Below, piece by piece: positions 9,262-16,722 of a stretch of DNA of 20,102 nucleotides. The translations under genes were made by a program, and so were the position numbers. The notes below the pieces were generated by a model, which did not search any database, had not been told where the DNA came from, and worked only from the letters and a program-made list of their open reading frames with translations. The stretch is from Bacteroidota bacterium (GTDB taxonomy: Bacteria; Bacteroidota; Bacteroidia; Bacteroidales; 4484-276). Position 1 is the stretch's first letter. Each line of letters opens with the position of its first letter. The stretch lies in the NCBI GenBank assembly GCA_013203545.1, contig JABMQA010001377.1, positions 1 to 20,102 of the forward strand, read 5' to 3'.

Positions 9262-10032
9262 CTATTCATTTTTTTTGGCTTCATCCCAGAATGCATCCAT
9301 CTCTTCAAGTGTCATCTCCTTTAAGTTTTTGCCCTTTTGGTTGGTTTGCTCTTCGATAAATTGAAAACGGCGAATAAATTTCTTATTGGTTCGCTCCAGG
9401 GCATCTTCGGGATTAACACCTATAAAACGCGCATAGTTGACAAGAGAGAACAACAGGTCACCAAATTCCTTCTCCATTTTTTCCGGATCGCCATCAATAA
9501 CCTCCTGCTGAAGTTCCGCGATTTCTTCATTTACCTTTTCCCAAACCTGTTCGGTTTTTTCCCAATCGAAACCCACACCTCTGACTTTTTCCTGCATTCT
9601 GTATGCCTTAACCATTGCAGGTAGTGAATTTGGGACGCCATCAAGAACCGATTTCCGGCCTTTCTCCGTTAGCTTGATTTTTTCCCAGTTGCTTTTAACA
9701 TCTTCGGCAGAAGCTACTTTTACATCGCCATAGATGTGGGGATGTCTGTTTATCAGTTTGGCTGAAATACCATCCAAAACATCCTTAATATCAAAATCCC
9801 CTGTTTCGGAGCCGAGTTTTGCATAAAAAACCAGGTGTAACATTAAGTCGCCCAACTCTTTTTTTATGCCATCAATATCCTTTTCCAGTATGGCATCTGA
9901 TAGTTCATAGGTCTCTTCGATAGTTAGATATCTCAGGGTATCAAAGGTTTGTTTTTTATCCCACGGGCACTGTGCCCGCAGGTCGTCCATGATGCTTAAC
10001 AGCTTTTCGAATGATGCAAGTTTTTCCTTCAT
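9262..10032 (-). CDS. mazG: Nucleoside triphosphate pyrophosphohydrolase MazG
   Basis: Hydrolyses (d)NTPs to NMP and PPi, a housekeeping role for aberrant nucleotides or stress control. The 256-residue protein has the tandem two-domain layout of full-length MazG. The first domain has CPWDKKQTFDTLRYLTIEE, with the metal-binding EETYE and ELGDLMLHLVFYAKL (ExxD) helices around residues 36-77. The second domain repeats the pattern with NEEIAELQQEV and EKEFGDLLFSLVNYARF around residues 165-205. The hinge motif GVPNSLPAMVKAYRMQEKVRGVGFDW is also typical of the family. The start ATG 10032 has a -7 box about 32 bp upstream. It forms an operon with the PAP2 gene, whose start touches its stop; no functional link between the two is obvious. 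The toxin-antitoxin mazEF genes are not nearby. Confidence 0.95.
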   Translation of the reverse strand: MKEKLASFEKLLSIMDDLRAQCPWDKKQTFDTLRYLTIEETYELSDAILEKDIDGIKKELGDLMLHLVFYAKLGSETGDFDIKDVLDGISAKLINRHPHIYGDVKVASAEDVKSNWEKIKLTEKGRKSVLDGVPNSLPAMVKAYRMQEKVRGVGFDWEKTEQVWEKVNEEIAELQQEVIDGDPEKMEKEFGDLLFSLVNYARFIGVNPEDALERTNKKFIRRFQFIEEQTNQKGKNLKEMTLEEMDAFWDEAKKNE

Positions 10033-10063
10033 GTTTACTTTTGGTAGTGATTTTTACAGGCGA

Positions 10064-10071
10064 CAAAGATA
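10064..10071 (-). promoter_or_regulatory. -7 element upstream of mazG
   Basis: TATCTTTG on the minus strand, an exact TAnnTTTG match, about 32 bp before the mazG ATG. The same octamer precedes the histidine kinase gene. A TTG lies 26 bp further upstream, somewhat too far for a canonical -33 element. Confidence 0.5.
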
Positions 10072-10151
10072 GAATGGATAGTTAAACAGCCATTACACAA
10101 TAAAAAGTTAATTCCAAATTCGATAACATCGGATGGCTATGCCGGATAGGT

Positions 10152-12233
10152 TTATTCCACGGCTTGCGGTTGCTTAGGTTCAGGGTTTGCAGGTAGTGAA
10201 AATGAAAACTGGCTGTACGATCCAAATTCACTTTCAACTATAATTTCGCCCCCGTTTTTTTCAACAAACTCCTTGCACAATATCAGGCCGAGCCCTGTTC
10301 CGGGTTCTTTCTCAGTTCCTTCACTACGGTGTTTTTGAGATTTATCAAAAAGGTTATTGAGGGCCTCCTCCTTTATTCCAATACCATTATCTTTTACCCT
10401 GATGTTAACTTTTTCTTTTCCGCTTATTTCATACGGACTACTGGTAATTTGAACCATTCCACCCTTTGGAGTAAACTTGATGGCATTGGAGATTAAATTT
10501 CTGATAACTGTTTTTATGGTGTCTTCGTCGGCAAAGGCATATTTTTCTGTTTGGGATAAAAAGTTTATCCTGATTGATTTCCGCTGAGCCTGGTAATACA
10601 TGATGCTTATTACCTCACGGATCAACTGATTTATATTGAGGGCAGCCGGGAAAAGCTGAATCTCGTTGGATTGTGCTGAGGCCCAATCGAGCAGGTTTTC
10701 AAGGAGTTTATAGATATTTTCGGTAGATTCCTTAATGAAATGGATTATCTCCTTTTTCTTGGGGTAGCTAAGCTGATCGAAGTCGTTGCTTAATATTTCT
10801 GAAAAACCCAATAATGCGGTGAAGGGATTTTTTAAATCGTGCGCTATAATTGAAAAAAACCTGTCTTTTGTAGAGTTGGCTTCTTCCAGTTCACGGGTTC
10901 TTTTTTTAACACTGTATTCCAGGTCGATGTTCATCTGCTTCAGCGTGAAATTGGTTTTCTGGTTGTTTCGGTACCTGAGATAAAGTACGATAACAACGCT
11001 CAAAACAAAGATCAGGAATATGGCTATCAGCAGCTGTACCTGTTGTTCGCGATATAAGAAAATCTCAAGTTGCTGAATTTGATTTTTCTGCTGCAGGATT
11101 TCGTTTTCTTTACTTTGTTTTTCGTTTTCATAATTAATCCTTAAATCAGCCAACTGTTTGTTGAAATCTTCAGAGAAAATCGAGTCGTTCAAGGCACTCA
11201 TCATTTTGTAATATTCGAGCGCTTTTTCATGTTTCCCTTTTATTTCATACAACCTGGATAACCCGCCATAATTTCGCATTAAAAATCCCTTTAGATTTTC
11301 CTGATGTGCTATCTGGTTGCTTTCATCAAAAAGCCTGAGGGCTTCATCTAACTTTTTTTCCGAAACCGAAATATTGGCAAGGTTATTTAAAGTTGAGGCA
11401 AGCCCGAACCTATCCCCGATTTTTTCCCTGATCTTTCTCGATTCTTCAAAATAGGATTTGGCTTCCCGGTACAATTCTTTGTCAAAATATATGATACCAA
11501 CGTTGTTCAGGGTGTTTCCAAGGCCCCTTTCATCGTTGATCTGTTTCTTGAGTCCGATTGATTTCTGGTAGAAAATAAGTGCGCTGTCCTGGTTGCCAAT
11601 TGCGTCAAAATTTTGCCCAAGGTTATTTAAGGAGGCTGCCATGCCTGAAATATCATTGAGTGCCCCATAATAATCCTGGGCTTGCCTTAAAAACCGGTCG
11701 GCATCATCGTGCTTTTTCAGGTCCATGTAAATCACCCCAATATTATTCAGAGTTTTGGCGATCGACAGGGTATCGTCAAGTTTGAGTTTGAATAATAACG
11801 ATTTCTGTAAATAGGTAAGTGCTTGATTATAATCAGCATTTATTTGTGAAATTACGCCCAAATTATTAAGGGTTTTTACAATATTGGCCGTATCGAGTAA
11901 TTCTTCCCTTAGTTTTAATGACTGTTCAAAGTATTCAAGTGACCTTGAGTAATCGCCCATCAAATAGTAATCAATACCCAGATTATTTAAAACCGATGAT
12001 TCATCCCTTTTGTTGCCAAGTTGTTGTTGAATTTCCAGATTCATAAGGTCGTACTCAACGGCTTTTTCAACCGATATTTTTTGAGATAATTCTGATAAAC
12101 GATTCAGTATTTCAGTTTTTGTTGAAATATCAGCAAGACTGAGTGCCTGCTCCAGGCTATCGATTTCATTTTGCTGTTGAGCAGCTGAAAACAGATATAA
12201 AAAAAATAACCAATATGTCAAAAATCGTTTCAT
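10152..12233 (-). CDS. TPR-containing sensor histidine kinase (orphan)
   Basis: Predicted 693-residue membrane histidine kinase. Order of parts: signal peptide (about 1-18, MKRFLTYWLFFLYLFSAAQ); about seven to eight TPR hairpins with the recurring motif TLNNLGxIYxxxxxYxxALxYxxxS through roughly residue 340; a coiled coil rich in Gln, Glu and Asn; one transmembrane helix near 385-408; a second coiled coil; then HisKA with the phospho-acceptor His465 in AHDLKNP. The HATPase_c domain has the N-box (RNLISNAIKFTPKGG), G1 (DNGIGI) and G2 (GTGLGL). The TPR half is periplasmic, the kinase cytoplasmic. The frame opens at a TTG (12251), but ATG 12233 begins directly with the signal peptide and is chosen. 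No response regulator gene is adjacent, so its output partner is encoded elsewhere. It is divergent from sufS. Confidence 0.93.
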   Translation of the reverse strand: MKRFLTYWLFFLYLFSAAQQQNEIDSLEQALSLADISTKTEILNRLSELSQKISVEKAVEYDLMNLEIQQQLGNKRDESSVLNNLGIDYYLMGDYSRSLEYFEQSLKLREELLDTANIVKTLNNLGVISQINADYNQALTYLQKSLLFKLKLDDTLSIAKTLNNIGVIYMDLKKHDDADRFLRQAQDYYGALNDISGMAASLNNLGQNFDAIGNQDSALIFYQKSIGLKKQINDERGLGNTLNNVGIIYFDKELYREAKSYFEESRKIREKIGDRFGLASTLNNLANISVSEKKLDEALRLFDESNQIAHQENLKGFLMRNYGGLSRLYEIKGKHEKALEYYKMMSALNDSIFSEDFNKQLADLRINYENEKQSKENEILQQKNQIQQLEIFLYREQQVQLLIAIFLIFVLSVVIVLYLRYRNNQKTNFTLKQMNIDLEYSVKKRTRELEEANSTKDRFFSIIAHDLKNPFTALLGFSEILSNDFDQLSYPKKKEIIHFIKESTENIYKLLENLLDWASAQSNEIQLFPAALNINQLIREVISIMYYQAQRKSIRINFLSQTEKYAFADEDTIKTVIRNLISNAIKFTPKGGMVQITSSPYEISGKEKVNIRVKDNGIGIKEEALNNLFDKSQKHRSEGTEKEPGTGLGLILCKEFVEKNGGEIIVESEFGSYSQFSFSLPANPEPKQPQAVE

Positions 12234-12263
12234 CCGGAGCGTATTATTCAAAGGATTTTATGA

Positions 12264-12271
12264 CAAAGATA
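12264..12271 (-). promoter_or_regulatory. -7 element upstream of the histidine kinase
   Basis: TATCTTTG on the minus strand, an exact TAnnTTTG match in the divergent gap with sufS. A TTG lies 23 bp upstream, slightly longer than the usual spacing. Predicted start near 12258 gives a leader of about 25 nt to ATG 12233, which supports that start over the TTG at 12251. Confidence 0.5.
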
Positions 12272-12367
12272 ACAAATACACCTGAATTTTGTTACAACAA
12301 CGCAGTACTAAATTATTTTGTAAATTGCAGCCCTTTTTGTGTATGTGAATAATTAAAATCATAAACG

Positions 12368-13591
12368 GTGGGATTTGATATACAAAACGTTAGGGGTAAT
12401 TTCCCCATTTTGAGGAGAAAAGTGTATGAAAAGCAGCTTGTTTATCTGGACAATGCGGCTACTACACAAAAGCCTGATATGGTTATTGATAGGCTGAACA
12501 ACTTTTATTCATACGAAAATAGCAATGTTCATCGTGGAATTCACCACCTTAGCCAGGAGGCAACGGCCTGCTTCGAGGAAGCCCGTGATTATGTTCAAAA
12601 ATTTTTAAATGCACACAGCCGAAATGAAATAATATTTACCCGTGGCACCACCGAGTCCATCAACCTGGTGGCACAGTCTTTTGGAAGAAAGTTTATCAAT
12701 CCGGGCGATGAAGTGTTGATTTCACAAATGGAGCATCATTCCAATATTGTCCCCTGGCAGATGATTTGTGAAGAACGGGGCGCCAGGTTATTGGTGGTTC
12801 CCATCACCGAATCTGCGGAGTTAAACATGAAAGCATTTGAAAAAATGTTGAGTGATAAAACCAGGATTGTTGCCATCACACATGTTTCAAATACACTGGG
12901 AACCATTAATCCTGTTGATATAATTGTGAAACTTGCCCATCGGGTTGGCGCCAGGGTACTGATTGACGGTGCCCAGGCCATTGCTCACCTGCCAATCGAC
13001 CTTCAAAACCTGGATTGCGATTTCTACTGTTTTTCCGGACATAAAGTTTACGGGCCCACAGGGATCGGGGTTCTTTACGGAAAAGTGGAATTGCTTGAGG
13101 AGATGCTTCCTTACCAGTGCGGTGGTGAAATGATTTCGGAGGTCACATTTGAGAAAACAACCTTCAATGAACTGCCCTACAAATTTGAAGCGGGAACACC
13201 GAATATTGCCGGTGCTTTAGGGTTGCACTCAGCATTACTTTACCTGGACAGGTTGGGAATCAGGCAGGCTGCTGCCCATGAGGATGAGGTTTTTAAATAT
13301 GCGCTGGACAAGTTGGGGCAAATCGATCAGATAATCATATACAGCAGGGCGCAGCATAAAACCACTTCGCTGTCATTTAACCTGAAAGGGGTTCACCCAT
13401 ATGATGTGGGGTCCATCATAGATAAATTTGCTGTTGCTGTCAGGACAGGGCATTTGTGTACACAGCCCCTCACCCGGATATTCCAGGTCCCGGGGTTTGT
13501 CAGGGCTTCGTTTGCCGTGTACAATACCACCGAAGAGGTTGATATTTTCATAAATGCCGTTATCCAGGCCAAGAGCATGTTGATGAGTTAA
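12368..13591 (+). CDS. sufS: Cysteine desulfurase SufS
   Basis: PLP enzyme of the SUF Fe-S cluster pathway that removes sulfur from L-cysteine and passes a persulfide to SufE. Its 407 residues match the group II desulfurase length. The N-terminal FPILRRKVYEKQLVYLDNAATTQKP and SNVHRGIHHLSQEAT are diagnostic. The PLP-binding lysine is Lys226 in FSGHKVYGPTG, and the persulfide-forming cysteine is Cys364 in RTGHLCTQP, in the tight SufS context rather than the longer IscS loop. The start is a GTG (MGFDIQNVRGNFP), because no ATG gives a full N-terminus and the homologous start (MFDI-type) aligns here. sufE follows after 83 bp and sufT after that; sufB, sufC and sufD are not in the window. No clear -7 box was found upstream. 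Confidence 0.95.
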   Translation: MGFDIQNVRGNFPILRRKVYEKQLVYLDNAATTQKPDMVIDRLNNFYSYENSNVHRGIHHLSQEATACFEEARDYVQKFLNAHSRNEIIFTRGTTESINLVAQSFGRKFINPGDEVLISQMEHHSNIVPWQMICEERGARLLVVPITESAELNMKAFEKMLSDKTRIVAITHVSNTLGTINPVDIIVKLAHRVGARVLIDGAQAIAHLPIDLQNLDCDFYCFSGHKVYGPTGIGVLYGKVELLEEMLPYQCGGEMISEVTFEKTTFNELPYKFEAGTPNIAGALGLHSALLYLDRLGIRQAAAHEDEVFKYALDKLGQIDQIIIYSRAQHKTTSLSFNLKGVHPYDVGSIIDKFAVAVRTGHLCTQPLTRIFQVPGFVRASFAVYNTTEEVDIFINAVIQAKSMLMS

Positions 13592-13674
13592 GATAGAATT
13601 TGTAATTTAAAAAAATCGATGATAAAGAAAACAAAGCAGCGGTATTTCTGTATAAAACTGAAAAATAACTAACG

Positions 13675-14118
13675 ATGACCATTGCAGAAAAAGAATTAGT
13701 GATCAGGGAAGAATTTGAAAATTTTGAAGATTGGTTGGAAAAGTACAATTACCTGATAGAGATGGGGAAAGACCTGCCTTTGATCGATGAAAAGTATAAA
13801 ATCAAGTCGAACCTGATTTCCGGATGTCAATCGAGTGTTTGGTTACATGCTGAATATAGGGATGGGAAAATATATTTTACTGCCGATAGCGATGCAGTGA
13901 TCACTAAAGGCATTGTTAACCTGCTGATTAGGGTTTTGTCCGGTCGAACAGCAGATGAAATTCTGGATGCTAAACTGGATTTTATCGATGAAATCGGATT
14001 GAAGGAACATCTTTCGCCCACAAGATCCAATGGCCTGGTATCGATGATCAAGCAAATGAAATTGTATGCCCTGGCCTTTAAGGCAAAATATGAAAGTAGT
14101 GAAAGGGAAAGCAAATGA
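13675..14118 (+). CDS. sufE: Sulfur acceptor protein SufE
   Basis: Accepts persulfide sulfur from SufS and delivers it to the SufBCD scaffold. At 147 residues it is the normal family length. The acceptor cysteine is Cys51 in the conserved SGCQSSVW loop. The following TADSDAVITKGIVNLLIRVLSG and the late SPTRSNGLVSMIKQMK segments are standard SufE motifs. The gene lies 83 bp after sufS, and its last codon overlaps the sufT start as ATGA, implying translational coupling. A one-mismatch -7-like octamer (TATTTCTG at 13643) upstream could give it a start of its own, but this is weak. Identity is firm; CsdE-type naming is the only alternative. Confidence 0.95.
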   Translation: MTIAEKELVIREEFENFEDWLEKYNYLIEMGKDLPLIDEKYKIKSNLISGCQSSVWLHAEYRDGKIYFTADSDAVITKGIVNLLIRVLSGRTADEILDAKLDFIDEIGLKEHLSPTRSNGLVSMIKQMKLYALAFKAKYESSERESK

Positions 14119-14429
14119 GCGATAGAACAGAAATAAAAAATGCTGTAATCGAAAAACTCAAAACGGTTTATGATCCCGAGATCCCTGTGGATATATACCA
14201 GCTCGGGCTGGTATATGAGGTAAATGTGTCGGATGATTATAATGTACATATTGTCATGACATTAACAGCGCCAAATTGCCCGGTTGCGGAAACCCTTCCT
14301 GTTGAAGTCCGCGAAACAGTCCTTACTGTGGAGAAGGTAAAAGATGTAGAAGTAGAATTAACCTTCGAGCCGCCGTGGGACCAGGATATGATGTCGGAGG
14401 AGGCACAGCTCGAACTGGGTTTGCTTTAG
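14115..14429 (+). CDS. sufT: DUF59/MIP18-family Fe-S assembly factor SufT
   Basis: Small (104-residue) protein of the DUF59 family (SufT, PaaD, eukaryotic CIA factor MIP18), thought to help maturation of Fe-S proteins. Visible family motifs are VYDPEIPVDIYQLGLVYEV near residues 18-36 and the conserved cysteine Cys55 in TLTAPNCPVAE; EPPWDQDMMSEEA closes the domain. It overlaps sufE by four bases (ATGA) and is followed 58 bp later by dxs. Placement directly in a sufS-sufE unit favours SufT over PaaD, which belongs to phenylacetate operons. Its exact client proteins cannot be inferred. Confidence 0.88.
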   Translation: MSDRTEIKNAVIEKLKTVYDPEIPVDIYQLGLVYEVNVSDDYNVHIVMTLTAPNCPVAETLPVEVRETVLTVEKVKDVEVELTFEPPWDQDMMSEEAQLELGLL

Positions 14430-14487
14430 AGAAATGATTACAATCGGTTTATTTCATTCATATGTTGAAAATAGTTAGTAACTTTAA

Positions 14488-16392
14488 ATGGCAGAAAGCT
14501 TATTAAATAGAATTAATTCACCGGAGGATTTAAAAAAGCTTCGTGAAATTCAGCTTCCACAGTTATGTCAGGAGCTTCGCGATTTTATTATTGATGCTGT
14601 ATCCCATAATCCCGGGCATCTTGGCGCCAGTTTGGGCGTGGTTGAGCTTACCGTTGCCCTTCACTATATCTTCGATACACCCAACGATAAGCTGATTTGG
14701 GATGTTGGTCACCAGGCCTATGGTCATAAAATACTCACCGGCCGGCGCGACCGGTTTCACCTCAACAGAAAATTTAATGGCATCAGCGGTTTCCCAAAAA
14801 TGGATGAAAGCGAATATGATGCATTTGGTGTTGGTCATGCCTCAACCTCAGTATCAGCGGCATTGGGTATGGCTGTTGCTGCCAGGATGAACGGTAATAA
14901 TGACAGACATCACATTGCAGTTATCGGCGATGGCGCCATGACCGGCGGAATGGCCATCGAAGCGTTGAACAATGCTGGTGTTACCAATCCAAACCTGCTG
15001 GTTATTTTAAACGACAATGGCATCGCCATCGATAAAAGTGTTGGAGCCATCAAGGAATATCTTGCCGGTATAGTTACTTCACGCGCATACAACAAACTCA
15101 AGGATAAAATCTGGTTTTTACTTGGCGGGGGTACCAGGTACGGAGAAAATACACGGGCAGTAGTTAAGCAGGTTGGTAATGCGGTAAAAGGAAGTATCCT
15201 GAAGAGAAGTAATCTTTTTGAGGCTTTCAATTTCAGATATTTCGGGCCCGTTGACGGAAACAATATCATGAACCTGGTGAAGTTGCTTGGTGATATGAAA
15301 AATATTCCGGGACCAAAATTGTTGCACATTATTACCACCAAAGGCAAAGGCCTTGAGAAAGCAGAAAAGGAGCCAACCATCTACCATGCCCCTCCCGGTG
15401 CATTTGACAAGAAGACCGGTGAGTTGATAAAGGAGAAACCCTGCGACCATGTGCAACCATTAAAATACCAGATCATATTTGGAAAAACAATTGTTGAACT
15501 TGCCGGGAAAAACCCCAAAATACTTGGTATTACGCCGGCGATGCCTACGGGAAGTTCACTGGATATTATGATGCATAAAATGCCTGAAAGGGCATTCGAT
15601 GTTGGCATTGCCGAGCAACATGCTGTAACTTTTGCTGCCGGTTTGGCAACTCAGGGTTTTGTGCCTTTTTGCAATATCTATTCTACCTTTATGCAGCGTG
15701 CCTACGATCAGGTGATCCACGATGTGGCCATACAGAACTTAAATGTTGTCCTTTGTCTGGATCGGGCAGGACTGGTTGGTGAAGACGGGCCCACGCATCA
15801 TGGTGCGTTTGACCTTGCCTACCTTCGAAGTATTCCCAATATGACCATTTGTGCACCGATGAATGAGCAGGAATTGCGTAATATGATGTACACCGCACAA
15901 CTGGAAAACCAGGGTCCTTTTGCTATTCGCTATCCAAAGGGGAGGGGTGTGATGAAGGCGTGGAAAACCCCGTTCGAAGAACTGGAAATTGGTAAAGGAA
16001 GATTGATTGCTGAGGGAAAGGATGTTGCCATTATTTCCATCGGGCATATGGGAAATGAGGTGGTAAAAGCCTGTGAAATACTTCTTAAAGATGGACTTAC
16101 GCCTGCACATTATGATATCCGGTTCCTTAAACCCCTGGACGAAATATTACTGCACGGTATCTTTAAAAAATTTGAAAAAATCATTACTGTTGAGGATGGT
16201 GTGATAAGCGGAGGGTTTGGATCCGCTATTTTAGAGTTTATGGCTGACCATGGTTACAAATCCGGGGTGGTCCGGCTGGGTATTCCAGATAGCTTTATCG
16301 GGCAGGGATCCCAGGAAAAGCTTTGGGGTGAATGTGGGTATGATGCGGAGGGGGTTGTAAGGGCTGTTCAGCGTATGTGGCATAACCGGTAG
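14488..16392 (+). CDS. dxs: 1-deoxy-D-xylulose-5-phosphate synthase
   Basis: Thiamine-diphosphate enzyme that condenses pyruvate and glyceraldehyde-3-phosphate to DXP, the entry step of the MEP isoprenoid pathway and of thiamine and pyridoxal synthesis. Complete at 634 residues. Key motifs: the N-terminal GHLGASLGVVELTVALHY; DVGHQAYGHKILTGR; the ThDP motif GDGAMTGG (Asp148) ending in NDNGIAIDKSVGAIKEYL; then RYFGPVDGNN. The central pyrimidine domain has DVGIAEQHAVTFAAGLATQG and RAGLVGEDGPTHHGAFDLAYLRSIPN; the C-terminal transketolase domain has FLKPLD and TVEDGVISGGFGSAILEF. The variable loop and linker resemble the Bacteroidota subtype. A one-mismatch -7 octamer (TAACTTTA at 14479) ends just before the ATG, so it may be read from the suf transcript, a leaderless one, or both. 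No strong terminator follows. Confidence 0.97.
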   Translation: MAESLLNRINSPEDLKKLREIQLPQLCQELRDFIIDAVSHNPGHLGASLGVVELTVALHYIFDTPNDKLIWDVGHQAYGHKILTGRRDRFHLNRKFNGISGFPKMDESEYDAFGVGHASTSVSAALGMAVAARMNGNNDRHHIAVIGDGAMTGGMAIEALNNAGVTNPNLLVILNDNGIAIDKSVGAIKEYLAGIVTSRAYNKLKDKIWFLLGGGTRYGENTRAVVKQVGNAVKGSILKRSNLFEAFNFRYFGPVDGNNIMNLVKLLGDMKNIPGPKLLHIITTKGKGLEKAEKEPTIYHAPPGAFDKKTGELIKEKPCDHVQPLKYQIIFGKTIVELAGKNPKILGITPAMPTGSSLDIMMHKMPERAFDVGIAEQHAVTFAAGLATQGFVPFCNIYSTFMQRAYDQVIHDVAIQNLNVVLCLDRAGLVGEDGPTHHGAFDLAYLRSIPNMTICAPMNEQELRNMMYTAQLENQGPFAIRYPKGRGVMKAWKTPFEELEIGKGRLIAEGKDVAIISIGHMGNEVVKACEILLKDGLTPAHYDIRFLKPLDEILLHGIFKKFEKIITVEDGVISGGFGSAILEFMADHGYKSGVVRLGIPDSFIGQGSQEKLWGECGYDAEGVVRAVQRMWHNR

Positions 16393-16684
16393 GCAAAACA
16401 GCCTTTTGAAACCACAGAGGCAGCCGGGAATATAAAGTGTTATCAGCACATTTTCTCAGTTGTGTAAAGGGTTACAAGCCCCGGCCATCGGAAGGGGATG
16501 GAAACCCTGGGAAGTGAAGGATATCAAAAACCAGGCACGACATCTTTTCGTCCCTCACGGATTGCGTCCTTTGCCATATCTTCCAGATAAATCTTAGTCT
16601 AAACGTTTTACTACTATAAATTCTTCTGGAGTGATTCGCTGGAATAAAATTTCTTCCTTATCTTTACCGAAAACTAATTTTCCA
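16393..16684. other. Intergenic region between dxs and the antiporter
   Basis: 292 bp without a secure gene. It begins with a 4-bp GC stem (16391-16404) followed by four T, too weak to call a terminator. A GC-rich stretch at 16468-16508 can form nested stems: AGGGTT/AACCCT outside and CCATC/GATGG inside. The right half contains the coding-like minus-strand remnant described separately, and a one-mismatch -7 octamer (TATCTTTA, 16659-16666) about 19 bp before the antiporter's GTG. Confidence 0.5.
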
Positions 16685-16722
16685 GTGAACAGATTTACCT
16701 TAGCAGCATTCATTCTGAACAT
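16524..16722 (-). pseudogene. Coding-like minus-strand remnant, possibly frameshifted small gene
   Basis: Two short open segments on the minus strand look protein-like but lie in different frames. The first (start at 16722 or 16713, stop 16594) reads MNAAKVNLFTGKLVFG..., ending ITPEEFIVVKRLD. The second (16598 down to the stop at 16524) reads TKIYLEDMAKDAIREGRKDV then VPGF. The end of one abuts the beginning of the other, so adding one base near 16599 would fuse them into a small protein of about 63 residues rich in Lys, Glu and Ile. Both have charged/hydrophobic patterns atypical of antisense noise. The 5' end overlaps the antiporter's signal-peptide region head-to-head. I do not recognise a family. 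It could instead be a real 39-residue gene or chance. Confidence 0.25.

Noticed and set aside
10088..10138. AGCCAT...ATGGCT inverted repeat between the histidine kinase and mazG
   Set aside because: Six base pairs separated by about 40 bases, with no U-tract; likely chance.
13827..14249. 140-codon minus-strand frame opposite sufE/sufT
   Set aside because: It is antisense to two firmly identified genes with diagnostic cysteine motifs; its composition is that of a reverse-complement shadow.
16391..16407. AGGC...GCCT stem followed by four T after dxs
   Set aside because: Only four base pairs and a short T run; too weak to call a terminator.
16631..16684. GTG start 18 codons upstream in the antiporter gene
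   Set aside because: The added residues are polar and precede an otherwise perfect signal peptide, and the segment overlaps the coding-like minus-strand remnant.
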